Shown one piece after another: positions 9,808 to 18,211 of a DNA stretch of 64,000 nucleotides. Numbering within the stretch: position 1 is the first letter of the stretch; every line of letters begins with the position of its first letter. The DNA lies in contig NZ_QUQO01000001.1 in assembly GCF_003399445.1 (NCBI RefSeq), forward strand, positions 865,001-929,000, given 5' to 3'. Both the position numbers and the translations under genes were made by a program. The notes beneath the pieces were generated by a model. That model searched no databases. It was not told where the DNA came from and saw only the letters and a list, made by a program, of their open reading frames with translations. Source of the stretch: Parvularcula marina. Its GTDB lineage: Bacteria; Pseudomonadota; Alphaproteobacteria; Caulobacterales; Parvularculaceae.

Positions 9808-10998
9808 ATGTCAGACGCATTCTACGCCCGCATTGATGAGACGATCGAAGAGATCAAAGCCGATGGCCTCTATAAGAAAGAGCGCCTGATCGAAGGCACG
9901 CAGGCCGGCGAGATCACGGTCGGCGGCCGCAAAGTGCTGAATTTCTGTGCCAATAACTATCTCGGCCTCGCCGATCACCCCGAACTCGCCAAGGCTGCCG
10001 CTGCAACGATGCAGAGCCATGGCTTTGGCATGGCGTCGGTCCGCTTTATCTGCGGCACGCAGGATATTCACCGCGCACTTGAGCATGAGATCGCCGAATG
10101 GCTCGGCTATGAAGATGCGATCACCTTTGCCGCCTGTTTCGATGCCAATGGCGGGGTTTTCGAGCCCCTCCTCGGCGCCGAAGATGCAATCATCTCTGAT
10201 GCCCTCAATCACGCCTCGATCATTGACGGGGTCCGGCTCTGCAAAGCGCAGCGCTATCGCTATGCCAATAATGACATGGACGACCTTGAGACCCAGCTCA
10301 AAGCCGCCGATGCGGCGGGCGCCCGGACAAAGCTCGTCGTCACCGACGGCGTCTTCTCGATGGACGGTTATATCTGCGATCTGGACAAGCTCTGCGAGGT
10401 CGCCAAACGGTATGATGCCCTCGTCATGGTCGATGATTGTCACTCGACGGGCTTTCTCGGCACGGGCGGACGCGGCACGCCTTCGCATAAAGGCGTCGAG
10501 GACAAGGTCGACATCCTGACCGGCACGCTGGGCAAGGCCCTCGGTGGCGGCATGGGCGGCTATATCTGCGCAAAGCAGAATGTCATCGACCTCCTGCGCC
10601 AGCGCGCCCGGCCCTATCTTTTCTCAAACGCCCTCACCCCGGCGCTGGTTGGCGCCTCACGCCGCGCGCTCAAACTCGTTCAGGACGGGGATGACCGGCG
10701 CGAACGTCTCTTTGCCAATGCCGCGCTCTTCCGCTCACGAATGGCCGATGCCGGCTTTGATCTTCTTCCCGGTGAGCACCCGATCATCCCGGTCATGCTC
10801 TATGATGCGCCCAAAGCGCAGGACATGGCAGCCAAGCTGATGGAGGAAGGGGTCTATGTCACCGGGTTCTTCTATCCGGTGGTGCCCAAGGGCAAAGCGC
10901 GCATCCGCACACAGATGTCCGCGGCGCATACGGAAGATCAGGTCAACAAATGCGTCGATGCCTTCATCAAGGTCGGCCGCGACCTCGGCGTCATTTAG
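9808..10998 (+). CDS. kbl: Glycine C-acetyltransferase (2-amino-3-ketobutyrate CoA ligase)
   Basis: This PLP-dependent enzyme cleaves 2-amino-3-ketobutyrate with CoA to glycine and acetyl-CoA, the second step of threonine catabolism. Its 396 residues match the family length (E. coli 398). The start at 9808 is supported by GGGAG 6-10 bases upstream. Visible features are the cofactor-aspartate region VDDCHSTG (D209, H212), the Schiff-base lysine K243 in GTLGKALGG, and the NYLGLA motif near residue 50. It shares a run with tdh, which makes its substrate; a VOC-fold gene lies between the two. Confidence 0.96.
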   Translation: MSDAFYARIDETIEEIKADGLYKKERLIEGTQAGEITVGGRKVLNFCANNYLGLADHPELAKAAAATMQSHGFGMASVRFICGTQDIHRALEHEIAEWLGYEDAITFAACFDANGGVFEPLLGAEDAIISDALNHASIIDGVRLCKAQRYRYANNDMDDLETQLKAADAAGARTKLVVTDGVFSMDGYICDLDKLCEVAKRYDALVMVDDCHSTGFLGTGGRGTPSHKGVEDKVDILTGTLGKALGGGMGGYICAKQNVIDLLRQRARPYLFSNALTPALVGASRRALKLVQDGDDRRERLFANAALFRSRMADAGFDLLPGEHPIIPVMLYDAPKAQDMAAKLMEEGVYVTGFFYPVVPKGKARIRTQMSAAHTEDQVNKCVDAFIKVGRDLGVI

Positions 10999-11010
10999 GG
11001 AGCACTGCCC

Positions 11011-11412
11011 ATGTCATTCAGCATCTATCTTCACTTCCCCGGCACCTGTGAGGAAGCGCTCACCCATTATGCAAAGCTGATGGATGGCGAGAAGGGCGAG
11101 GTTTTCCGTTATCGCGGCTCCCCGGCAGAAGAAATGGCACCGGGCGGCAATCTCGACCTTGTCATGCATATGCGCATCACGGTCGGCGGCACGATCCTGA
11201 TGGGCTCGGATATCTCGCCGGAGCGTTATGATAAGCCCGCCGGCGTGAATGTCTCTTATGCCAGCGCGGATCCCGAACAGGCGAAACGCGTCTTTGACGG
11301 CCTCAGCGAAGGCGGTGAGGTCACCATGCCCTTTGAGCCGACATTCTGGGCCAAGGGGTTCGGCATGGTCACCGACCGGTTCGGCGTTCCCTGGATGGTC
11401 AATTGCGACTAG
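11011..11412 (+). CDS. VOC-fold protein, PhnB-like
   Basis: This 133-residue single-domain protein belongs to the vicinal-oxygen-chelate/glyoxalase superfamily. The start [16 protein letters not shown] and the end [14 protein letters not shown] are characteristic of the PhnB/YjdN (3-demethylubiquinone-methyltransferase-like) subgroup. It sits 12 bases after kbl and 31 before tdh, so it is probably co-transcribed with the threonine-degradation genes. Its substrate is unknown. A link to the reactive by-products of that pathway (aminoacetone, methylglyoxal) is only a guess from position. Confidence 0.85.
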   Translation: MSFSIYLHFPGTCEEALTHYAKLMDGEKGEVFRYRGSPAEEMAPGGNLDLVMHMRITVGGTILMGSDISPERYDKPAGVNVSYASADPEQAKRVFDGLSEGGEVTMPFEPTFWAKGFGMVTDRFGVPWMVNCD

Positions 11413-11443
11413 AATTCACCGCATACGAAAGAAAGCCCTCACC

Positions 11444-12472
11444 ATGAAAGCGCTCGTTAAGGCAAAGTCCGAAGAAGGCATCTGGATGGAAGACGTCGAG
11501 ACCCCCTCGATCGGTCCCAATGATGTCCTCGTGAAGGTCCGGCGCACCGCCATCTGCGGCACGGATATCCATATTTATAACTGGGACGACTGGGCCCAGT
11601 CGACGATCCCCGTCCCGATGACGGTCGGCCATGAATTCATGGGCGAGATTGTCGAGCTGGGCTCCGAGGTAAAGGGTCTTTCCATCGGCGACCGTGTGTC
11701 TGCCGAAGGGCATGTGACATGCGGGCACTGCCGGAACTGCCGGGCAGGCAAGCGGCATCTCTGCCGCAATACGGTCGGCATCGGGGTGAACCGCCCTGGC
11801 GCCTTTGCCGAGTTCATCTCCGTTCCTGCCCTGAACATCTATAAGCTGCCAGAGGCGGTGACCGATGATCTGGGTGCTGTCCTCGACCCCTTCGGCAATG
11901 CGGTGCACACTGCTCTTGCCTATGACCTTGTCGGCGAAGATGTCCTGATCACAGGCGCGGGCCCCATCGGCGCCATGGCGGCAGCGGTCGCCAAATTCGT
12001 TGGGGCCCGGAATGTCGTCATCACCGACGTCAATGATTTCCGGCTTGAGCTGGCTGAGACCATGGGCGCGACCCGCACGGTCAATGTCACGAAAGAAAAG
12101 CTCCGTGATGTGATGGAAGAGATCGGCATGACCGAGGGCTTTGACGTGGGCCTAGAGATGTCCGGTGTAAAAGCCGGCTTTGCCGACATGCTCGACTGCA
12201 TGAACCATGGCGGCAAGATCGCCCTTCTTGGCATCCTGCCGGATGGCGCCGGGATCGACTGGTCGAAAGTCATCTTCAAGGGCCTCGACCTGAAAGGCAT
12301 TTACGGCCGCCGAATGTTCGAGACCTGGTACAAGATGGGTGCCCTTCTTCAGTCCGGGCTCAATCTCGACCCGATCATCACCCACCGCCTGCCGGTGTCG
12401 GAGTTCCAGAAAGGCTTTGACACGATGCGGTCAGGCCAGTCCGGCAAGGTCGTCCTCGACTGGGACGCATAG
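11444..12472 (+). CDS. tdh: L-threonine 3-dehydrogenase
   Basis: This zinc- and NAD-dependent alcohol-dehydrogenase-family enzyme oxidises threonine to 2-amino-3-ketobutyrate, the substrate of Kbl. It has 342 residues from the ATG at 11444 (family about 341); the longer in-frame reading overlaps the VOC gene and is rejected. Catalytic zinc ligands C38, H63 and E64 lie in ICGTD and VGHEF. Structural-zinc cysteines are C93, C96, C99 and C107. A GAGPIG nucleotide-binding loop lies near residue 175. The kbl/tdh pairing in one direction mirrors the E. coli operon, with a VOC gene inserted. Confidence 0.96.
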   Translation: MKALVKAKSEEGIWMEDVETPSIGPNDVLVKVRRTAICGTDIHIYNWDDWAQSTIPVPMTVGHEFMGEIVELGSEVKGLSIGDRVSAEGHVTCGHCRNCRAGKRHLCRNTVGIGVNRPGAFAEFISVPALNIYKLPEAVTDDLGAVLDPFGNAVHTALAYDLVGEDVLITGAGPIGAMAAAVAKFVGARNVVITDVNDFRLELAETMGATRTVNVTKEKLRDVMEEIGMTEGFDVGLEMSGVKAGFADMLDCMNHGGKIALLGILPDGAGIDWSKVIFKGLDLKGIYGRRMFETWYKMGALLQSGLNLDPIITHRLPVSEFQKGFDTMRSGQSGKVVLDWDA

Positions 12473-12486
12473 GCCGGGGGAACAAC

Positions 12487-13710
12487 ATGGTAGAGAAGAA
12501 TTCAGCCCACGGCCTTTTTGTCTCTATGGGCATGGGCCTTACCCTCGCGCTTGGTGGGCTCACAGGCGGTGCCGCCGCGCAGGATCTCTTCATCGAGAAT
12601 GCACTGCTCGTCAAATCGCCGGGCGAGACGCCCGAGCTGACCACTATTCTCATTCGAGACGGCCAGATCGCCGATCTTGGCAGCGAGCCGCCCCGCAATC
12701 GCATCGACTATATTGATGCCGAAGGACGGCTGGTCACAGCTGGCCTCTGGAATTCGCATGTCCATTTCACCACCCCTGCACTCGCAGAGACCCCACAAGC
12801 GGTGATGACGGACATGCTCCTGCGCTACGGATTTACCTCCGTCGTCGATACGGGTTCTGATCTCAGCCAGACCCTTTCCCTCCGGGAGCGGATCGAAAAT
12901 GGTGAGCTTGTAGGCCCGCGCATCCTCACCGCGAATGGCAGTTTTGTCGCGCCTGGCGGCTCGCCCGCCTATCTCGAATTCAGACTGCCAGAGCTTGCCA
13001 CCCCCGAAGCCGCCCGCGCCGCCATCAATGCCGTTCTTGATGCGGGAGCGGATCATATCAAAATCATGTCGGGCTCGTTCCTTTCCCCGACCAACACAGC
13101 GCATATGGACGAGGAAGTCATCTGCGCCGCCGCCGAGACGACGCATGAGCGCGAGCGGCTGATCTTCTCTCATCCACAAAGTCGTATGGGCCTGACCCGC
13201 GCGGTCGATTGCGAGGTCGATGTCATCGTGCACACCGTTCCCTCTGACGGCCCGTTAGGTGAAGATCTCATCGTACAGATGCGGGCACAGGACACGGTCC
13301 TGATCCCGACCCTGAAACTGTGGCGGTTCGAGCTTGGTCGCGCGCAGGTGCCAGAATTCGTGATCAAGCAATATGAGACGACCAGCATCGGGCAGCTCAA
13401 AGAATATCACGAGGCGGGCGGCAAAATCGCCTTCGGCACGGATACGGGCTATATGAGTGATTACGATCCGGAAGCTGAATATGAGCTGATGGCAAAAGCC
13501 GGGCTCGAATTCGATGACCTCCTCGTCACCCTGACCACCATGCCGGCGGAGAAATTCGGCGGGCAGAGCGGCACAGTCGAGATCGGCGGCCCGGCGGACC
13601 TAGTCATCTATGACGGCAATCCGGTCGAGACGCCGGGCGATTTCGCCCATGTCGCCTTCACGATCCGGCAGGGCGCCATCGTCTTTGACGCAGAAAGTTC
13701 TGCTCCCTGA
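12487..13710 (+). CDS. Secreted amidohydrolase-family protein
   Basis: This 407-residue protein has a signal peptide (about residues 1-31, ending GGAAAQ) followed by an amidohydrolase/imidazolonepropionase-like fold. The metal-binding HVH motif is H91-H93 in WNSHVHF. Further signatures are DHIKIMSG (candidate metal or bridging lysine), a histidine in IFSHPQ, and FGTDTGYM late in the barrel with the catalytic-type aspartate. The C-terminus returns to the small beta-sandwich (DLVIYDGNP). It begins 14 bases after tdh. The family includes peptidases, prolidases and lactonases; the substrate is unknown. Export to the periplasm sets it apart from the cytoplasmic threonine enzymes next to it. Confidence 0.82.
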   Translation: MVEKNSAHGLFVSMGMGLTLALGGLTGGAAAQDLFIENALLVKSPGETPELTTILIRDGQIADLGSEPPRNRIDYIDAEGRLVTAGLWNSHVHFTTPALAETPQAVMTDMLLRYGFTSVVDTGSDLSQTLSLRERIENGELVGPRILTANGSFVAPGGSPAYLEFRLPELATPEAARAAINAVLDAGADHIKIMSGSFLSPTNTAHMDEEVICAAAETTHERERLIFSHPQSRMGLTRAVDCEVDVIVHTVPSDGPLGEDLIVQMRAQDTVLIPTLKLWRFELGRAQVPEFVIKQYETTSIGQLKEYHEAGGKIAFGTDTGYMSDYDPEAEYELMAKAGLEFDDLLVTLTTMPAEKFGGQSGTVEIGGPADLVIYDGNPVETPGDFAHVAFTIRQGAIVFDAESSAP

Positions 13711-13724
13711 AGAATAGCCGCCAT

Positions 13725-13786
13725 CCTTCGAGTCCACTGGCAGGCAGGCTTGCCTGCCAGTCCTCAGGATGAGGCCGTCTCGAAGG
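13725..13786. repeat. Nested intergenic palindrome
   Basis: The outer arms are CCTTCGAG (13725-13732) and CTCGAAGG (13779-13786). Nested within them is a perfect 10-bp hairpin, CTGGCAGGCA (13737-13746) with TGCCTGCCAG (13751-13760), around a 4-base loop. It sits between the convergent amidohydrolase and SnoaL-like genes. This resembles the dispersed intergenic palindromes common in alphaproteobacterial genomes. It may also act as a bidirectional terminator, although there is no clear T tract. Confidence 0.75.
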
Positions 13787-13803
13787 GCGATGACGAACTC
13801 GCC

Positions 13804-14181
13804 CTACATCCCGTAGAAGAACTCTTCTTTGACGATCTTGCCGTTCTCGACCGTGTAGATACCGAGTTCACGCGCCTGCATCCGTTCGCCGGATTCCTTG
13901 TTCGTCACATCCATGCCGAAGATCACGCCAAACTGATCTTCACCATAAAAGAATGGCCCTTCAGCGGTCGACGAATGAATGTCATGCGCGCCGTACCACC
14001 ATTCGTGTTTGCCCTTGATGCCGTCGATCCCCTTGGTCTCCCGGCCCATGCCGCCCATATCGGCCGCTTCGACCGACACCGCATTGGGATCATAGAGCTC
14101 ATCGAGCCCCTTCTGCTCCTGTCCGGTCTTGCAATACTCAACGAGCTTGCCCGCAACTGATGTCAGTTGATCTGGAAACAT
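13804..14181 (-). CDS. SnoaL-like / NTF2-fold protein
   Basis: This 125-residue protein starts at 14181, where AAAGGAGAG lies just upstream; the longer reading is rejected. The pattern fits the cone-shaped SnoaL/NTF2 fold: a helical N-terminus ending YCKTGQ, then DELYDPNAV, GIDGIKGKHEWWYGA and a final strand reading ELGIYTVENGKIVKEEFFY. Members are either small enzymes (isomerase, cyclase) or ligand-binding proteins. No catalytic pair can be assigned here. It stands alone between a convergent amidohydrolase and a J-domain gene. Confidence 0.78.
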   Translation of the reverse strand: MFPDQLTSVAGKLVEYCKTGQEQKGLDELYDPNAVSVEAADMGGMGRETKGIDGIKGKHEWWYGAHDIHSSTAEGPFFYGEDQFGVIFGMDVTNKESGERMQARELGIYTVENGKIVKEEFFYGM

Positions 14182-14259
14182 GTTTCTCTCCTTTGCCTCT
14201 GGAAAAGCTTCCGCGGAGGAGAACATAACGTGAAAATTTATCGCTATCCAGTAAAAAGA

Positions 14260-14727
14260 TCAGCTGAGCAGCACATCGCGCGCTTCATTGACTTTGGCCG
14301 CCAGATAGGTCGAGCCGCCACCATCGGGATGGGCTTTCGCGATCAGCCGGCGATGCGCGCCGCGGATCTCTTCCTCATCGGCGCCCACTGAAAGACCGAG
14401 CACTTTGAGCGCTTCATCCCGGCTCATCCCGCCGGTTGGCGCAGGGGATGTACGGCGACGACCTTCGGCCTTGTAGTAAGGCTCGTCCTCGATGTCCTGG
14501 AACCCCTCGCCAGTCATTTTCGCCTTCAACCAGCCAATCCCGTAGAGGGTCGCGCCGATCAGGAGCACGCCGCCGCCGACCGGTTTGAGGCCAAAGGCAG
14601 CTATCGCGATAGCGAGCGCCACAAAGGCGACGATCTGCGCCAGCCGACGGTCCGCAGGCGAGCGCGTACCGCCCGGCAGGGCAAAGGCCGCCGCAGCGAC
14701 GGCAACGATAAGGAACAGCCATCCCAT
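14260..14727 (-). CDS. Membrane-anchored J-domain protein
   Basis: This 155-residue protein has two hydrophobic N-terminal segments (about 1-18 and 28-62) and a C-terminal J domain (about residues 100-155) containing the essential HPD in AKAHPDGGG. The layout, with an N-terminal anchor and a short C-terminal J domain, is that of the DjlA/Tim14-like alphaproteobacterial family. It should stimulate DnaK at the inner membrane. It is followed 10 bases downstream on the same strand by... no further membrane partner; rather its start lies just upstream-adjacent to the mipZ stop, so read order is mipZ then this gene, probably in one transcript. Confidence 0.85.
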   Translation of the reverse strand: MGWLFLIVAVAAAAFALPGGTRSPADRRLAQIVAFVALAIAIAAFGLKPVGGGVLLIGATLYGIGWLKAKMTGEGFQDIEDEPYYKAEGRRRTSPAPTGGMSRDEALKVLGLSVGADEEEIRGAHRRLIAKAHPDGGGSTYLAAKVNEARDVLLS

Positions 14728-14737
14728 GAGGGGCGCT

Positions 14738-15571
14738 TTACGCGGCTTCGGCCTCGCGCGCCATGGCCGGCAGGTTCATCGCGGCAAGGAAGCCGCGCAG
14801 CTCGTTGCGAGCGGCAAGGTGGCTCATCGAGCCAAATTTCCGCGGTGCCCCGCGCGTGCCAAGATCGAGCAGAGTCATTCCGCTGGTGAAAAGCTCGCGA
14901 TAAATCACCCGCTCACCGAACCCTTTTGAGGTACGGAACTGGATGCGTTTGGAGAGCTCGGTAATCCGCTCACCGACCGCCGCCTTGTTCAAAGAGCGGG
15001 TCGCGGACATCCGGTTACGGACGACCAGCCAGTCAATGCCGCCATGAAGACCGGCCGACGCGCGGTGCTGGCGCGCTGACCAGACGACTTCGGCATAAAG
15101 GCTCGGCCCCTTGATCTTGCCCGTTTCGGGATCGATCTGGGCCAGCATGTCGTAATCAATGAAGCTGTCATTCAACGGAGTCACGATCGTGTCGGCATGC
15201 ATATGCGCAAGGCGTGACAGATGCGTGTCCGCACCGGGGGTGTCGATCACGAGGAAATCGCAGTTGGCGAATTCCAGCAGGGTCCGGCCAAATTCCTCCG
15301 TCTCCTGCTTTTTCGCCGTATAGCGACTGTCATGCTGGTTGCCCTGAATGGGCAGGAAGACCGGCATCGGCAGTTCAGCGGTGGACAGCTCGTTCAGCAC
15401 GCCCCATTTCGCGCGGTTCTCAAGATAGCGCCACAGACTCTTCTGCCGCAGATCGAGATCAAGGCAGCCGACTTTCTTGCCGGATTTCAGCAACGCCACA
15501 ATAAGATGCATGGCCACGGTTGTCTTACCGGAGCCACCCTTCTCATTACCAACAACGATGACATGGGTCAT
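14738..15571 (-). CDS. mipZ: Division-plane positioning ATPase MipZ
   Basis: This ParA/MinD-superfamily ATPase of 277 residues is close to the Caulobacter protein in length. In that system MipZ forms bipolar gradients from ParB and inhibits FtsZ, placing the division site. The start at 15571 gives MTHVIVVGNEKGGSGKTT, with the deviant Walker A at K11-T17. The Walker A' region is LDLDLRQ at 37-43 and the Walker B region LVIDTPGAD. The signature MipZ insertion containing ENRAKWG is present. A reading extended upstream would overlap the SPOR gene. Presence of mipZ is strong evidence for an alphaproteobacterial host. Confidence 0.93.
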   Translation of the reverse strand: MTHVIVVGNEKGGSGKTTVAMHLIVALLKSGKKVGCLDLDLRQKSLWRYLENRAKWGVLNELSTAELPMPVFLPIQGNQHDSRYTAKKQETEEFGRTLLEFANCDFLVIDTPGADTHLSRLAHMHADTIVTPLNDSFIDYDMLAQIDPETGKIKGPSLYAEVVWSARQHRASAGLHGGIDWLVVRNRMSATRSLNKAAVGERITELSKRIQFRTSKGFGERVIYRELFTSGMTLLDLGTRGAPRKFGSMSHLAARNELRGFLAAMNLPAMAREAEAA

Positions 15572-15593
15572 GGGAGCAATCCCTGGCTGGGGG

Positions 15594-16319
15594 TCATAAA
15601 AGCGGTGCGCCCTCATATGGCATGACGCGGCAATACTGGTCCTGATAGGAAAGTTCGTCGCACACGGATTGGGCAGCATCTGAATTCGGGAACGGCCCGG
15701 CCAGCAGGCGGACAAATTCGCCTTGCTCGGGGATCGATACATGCGCGCCCCGCGGGGTCAGCGATGAGAGCATGTCACCATAGCGCGCTGCATAGATATC
15801 CCAGCCGACCCGCGCCTTGTCTTCTTCGCGATAGGAAGCGAGGTGGACCGCATAGGCGCCCGTTGCAGCAGCAGGCACCGCCCGGCGCTCCGGCATCGGC
15901 TCCGGTTTGCTGGCCGTCGTCGCGGATGTCGTCATGCCGCGCATCTGGGCGGCATCAGCAGCGGCAAGAACAGCAGGCACTGCTTTCGCTTCGCTACGGG
16001 CAGGTGAAGCCATGAATTTTTCATCCGGCGTGCCGCGCGGCGCACGGTTCTCAGTGATCACGATCGGATCGAGGGACGAGATACCTGCTTGCGTATCGTA
16101 ATAATTGCTCTGCATCTGCGGTGCGGCAGGGACAATCGGATTGCCCTCCGCATCAAGATCAGCAGGCACGGGCGGCGGCGCGAGCGCGGCCTGGCGCAGC
16201 TCGGGCGGCAGGCGGGACGGCGCGACGACCTCCATCTGGCGGGGTTTTTCTCCCCCAACACCGGAGACACATGCCGAGAGCAGGCCTGCACAAATCAAAA
16301 ATACGAATCGCTGTTTCAT
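15594..16319 (-). CDS. SPOR-domain lipoprotein
   Basis: This 241-residue lipoprotein has a lipobox ending LLSAC with C17 as the modified residue. A long Pro/Ala-rich linker (about 25-150) follows. The C-terminal SPOR domain (about 153-235) begins AYAVHLASYREEDKA and closes VRLLAGPFPN and YCRVMPY. SPOR domains bind denuded glycan at the septum. Placement 22 bases upstream of mipZ, on the same strand, suggests a cell-division operon. The non-SPOR part is low complexity and cannot be assigned. Confidence 0.86.
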   Translation of the reverse strand: MKQRFVFLICAGLLSACVSGVGGEKPRQMEVVAPSRLPPELRQAALAPPPVPADLDAEGNPIVPAAPQMQSNYYDTQAGISSLDPIVITENRAPRGTPDEKFMASPARSEAKAVPAVLAAADAAQMRGMTTSATTASKPEPMPERRAVPAAATGAYAVHLASYREEDKARVGWDIYAARYGDMLSSLTPRGAHVSIPEQGEFVRLLAGPFPNSDAAQSVCDELSYQDQYCRVMPYEGAPLL

Positions 16320-16386
16320 CGCCGCCGACCGTTAACCTTTTTCGTTAAGACTTCTTTACGCGAGCCCATGGGCCTAGGGGGGAGTT

Positions 16387-17265
16387 ATGAACACCCACAC
16401 CCAACCACCAATCGCCCGCCACACCCGCTCCCTTGCCGCGATTCTGGGGGAGTTTCGCAAGCATAAAGAGCGAATCGCCTTTGTGCCCACCATGGGGGCG
16501 TTACATCGCGGCCACCTCTCCCTTGTCGAGGTCGCCAAGGCCCATGCCGAGCGCGTGGTAGTAAGCATTTTCGTGAACCCGAAGCAGTTCGCACCGACCG
16601 AGGATCTGGACACCTATCCCCGCACAGAGCTTGCCGATGTCGAAGCACTGTCAAAGGCCGGGGTCGATGCGATCTACATGCCCGATGCGGGCGATATGTA
16701 TCCTGAGGGCTACCAGACCACTGTGACCGTCCCGGAAGTAGCAAAGCCGCTAGATGGCGCCTCGCGGGGGCCCGGTTATTTTGCCGGCATCGCGACAGTC
16801 GTTCTCAAACTCTTCAATCAAGTCCGGCCCGATGCGGCGGTCTTTGGCGAGAAAGACTACCAGCAGCTTCTGGTCATCCGGCGGATGGTGCGGGATCTCA
16901 ATCTCGATATCGACATCATCGGCGCGCCGATCATCCGCGAATCGGACGGCCTCGCCATGTCCTCGCGCAATCAGTATCTCTCCGATGAAGAACGCAACAT
17001 TGCGGGCTGGCTCTCAAACGTCATGCGCGACACGACCGCTCTCCTGCGCACAGGCGCCGATCCTGAAGCTGCCCTTGCCAAGGGGATTGAGGGGCTGAAG
17101 TCAGGCGGGCTCGCCCCGGTCGATTATTTCGAGCTGCGCCGCGATCCGACGCTGGAGCTGGTCACCTCGCCCGTTGCGCCAGAGGACTGGGCAACAGTCC
17201 GGCTTTTTGCCGCCGTGATGCTGGGGCGCACACGGTTGATCGACAATATGGCAGTCTCAGAGTGA
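16387..17265 (+). CDS. panC: Pantoate--beta-alanine ligase
   Basis: This cytoplasmic enzyme joins pantoate and beta-alanine with ATP to make pantothenate for CoA synthesis. It has 292 residues (family 280-290). The nucleotidyl-transferase HxGH motif is H40-R-G-H43 in PTMGALHRGH. The KMSKS-equivalent region is AMSSRNQYLS, and FGEKDYQQL follows the family pattern. A GGGGGGAG stretch precedes the ATG. No panB is adjacent. The last 142 bases overlap the 3' end of the convergent DUF817 gene. Confidence 0.96.
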   Translation: MNTHTQPPIARHTRSLAAILGEFRKHKERIAFVPTMGALHRGHLSLVEVAKAHAERVVVSIFVNPKQFAPTEDLDTYPRTELADVEALSKAGVDAIYMPDAGDMYPEGYQTTVTVPEVAKPLDGASRGPGYFAGIATVVLKLFNQVRPDAAVFGEKDYQQLLVIRRMVRDLNLDIDIIGAPIIRESDGLAMSSRNQYLSDEERNIAGWLSNVMRDTTALLRTGADPEAALAKGIEGLKSGGLAPVDYFELRRDPTLELVTSPVAPEDWATVRLFAAVMLGRTRLIDNMAVSE

Positions 17266-18110
17266 TCCTCCGCCCGCGGCGGATGGATCAGGGTCACCAA
17301 CACCCAGCTTAAGATCATCAATAAGAGCCATGAGCCGAATTTGCCGATCGGCACCGGCTCCCACCCATCCTGCTGGTTGGGATAAAGCCAGCTGCCGGTA
17401 AGTGTACCGATATTCTCGGCAAGGAAGATGAACCCCGCCACCAGCACAAAACCGAGCAGCAGCGGCATCCGATGCCGCCAGCGCCAGACCCGGTAATGTA
17501 CGACCGTGGGCGCAAAAATCACCGCCGCGCCGAGGAACAGCGCGTTCCTGATGTCCGGGCCAAAATGATGCCCGAAGAAATTCAGATAGATGAGAACAGC
17601 AAGCCCCACCGTCCATCGCCGACGCGGATAGTTCGTGAACCGCATGTCAAAGACCCGGAAGACCCGCGCGAGATACGATCCCACCGCCGCATACATGAAG
17701 CCCGAGAACAGCGGCACCCCGCCAATCCGCAGCAAATTCGCTTCAGGATAAACCCAGGAGCCATGCGCGGTCTTGAAGACCTCCATCCCGGTGCCGACGA
17801 GATGGAAGACTAGAATAACCATCGCCTCCCTTGGCCGCTCAAACCGCGTGATGAGAAAAATGATCTGAAGGCTGAGCGCATAGAGGAACAGGAAGTCATA
17901 CCGCGCCACCGGCATGGTCTCGGGCCAGGCGATACCGGTGAGAAGGAGGGCCATGACCATGAGGCCGCCGAAAAGGCACGCCCAGGCCTGCTTGATCCCG
18001 AAGACGAGAAACTCCGCTCCGGCGGTCACGACAGGCTGGGGGGCAAACCGCGCCGCCCACCTCTCTCCTGAAGGCAGCAGCGTGGACAGGACCTGATCGA
18101 CACGGCTCAC
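17124..18110 (-). CDS. DUF817 multi-pass membrane protein
   Basis: This 328-residue polytopic membrane protein probably starts at the GTG at 18110, because GGGAGG lies about nine bases upstream. The longer ATG reading at 18161 has no such site. About eight hydrophobic helices carry the DUF817 hallmarks FGIKQAWAC, HGSWVYPE, FSGFMYAAVGSYL, FGHHF and GSWLYPNQ. The function of the family is unknown. The last ~50 residues are hydrophilic and lie antisense to the end of panC. Family members I recall end soon after the last helix (HPP), so this tail may be a read-through extension. Confidence 0.87.
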   Translation of the reverse strand: MSRVDQVLSTLLPSGERWAARFAPQPVVTAGAEFLVFGIKQAWACLFGGLMVMALLLTGIAWPETMPVARYDFLFLYALSLQIIFLITRFERPREAMVILVFHLVGTGMEVFKTAHGSWVYPEANLLRIGGVPLFSGFMYAAVGSYLARVFRVFDMRFTNYPRRRWTVGLAVLIYLNFFGHHFGPDIRNALFLGAAVIFAPTVVHYRVWRWRHRMPLLLGFVLVAGFIFLAENIGTLTGSWLYPNQQDGWEPVPIGKFGSWLLLMILSWVLVTLIHPPRAEDHSETAILSINRVRPSITAAKSRTVAQSSGATGEVTSSSVGSRRSSK

Positions 18111-18211
18111 TTGGATGATCCTCCCTCTCGCCCCACATCTTTTGAATGAGGATGTCGGCATTGTGGCGGCGCGAAGGCGCCGTTAAGATAATTTCGGCAG
18201 GGAGAGTATCG

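Noticed and set aside
9639-9809. Extended N-terminus of the hybrid kinase
   Set aside because: The extra 57 residues overlap the divergent kbl start and do not look like a signal or domain; the ATG at 9638 sits shortly before the first membrane helix.
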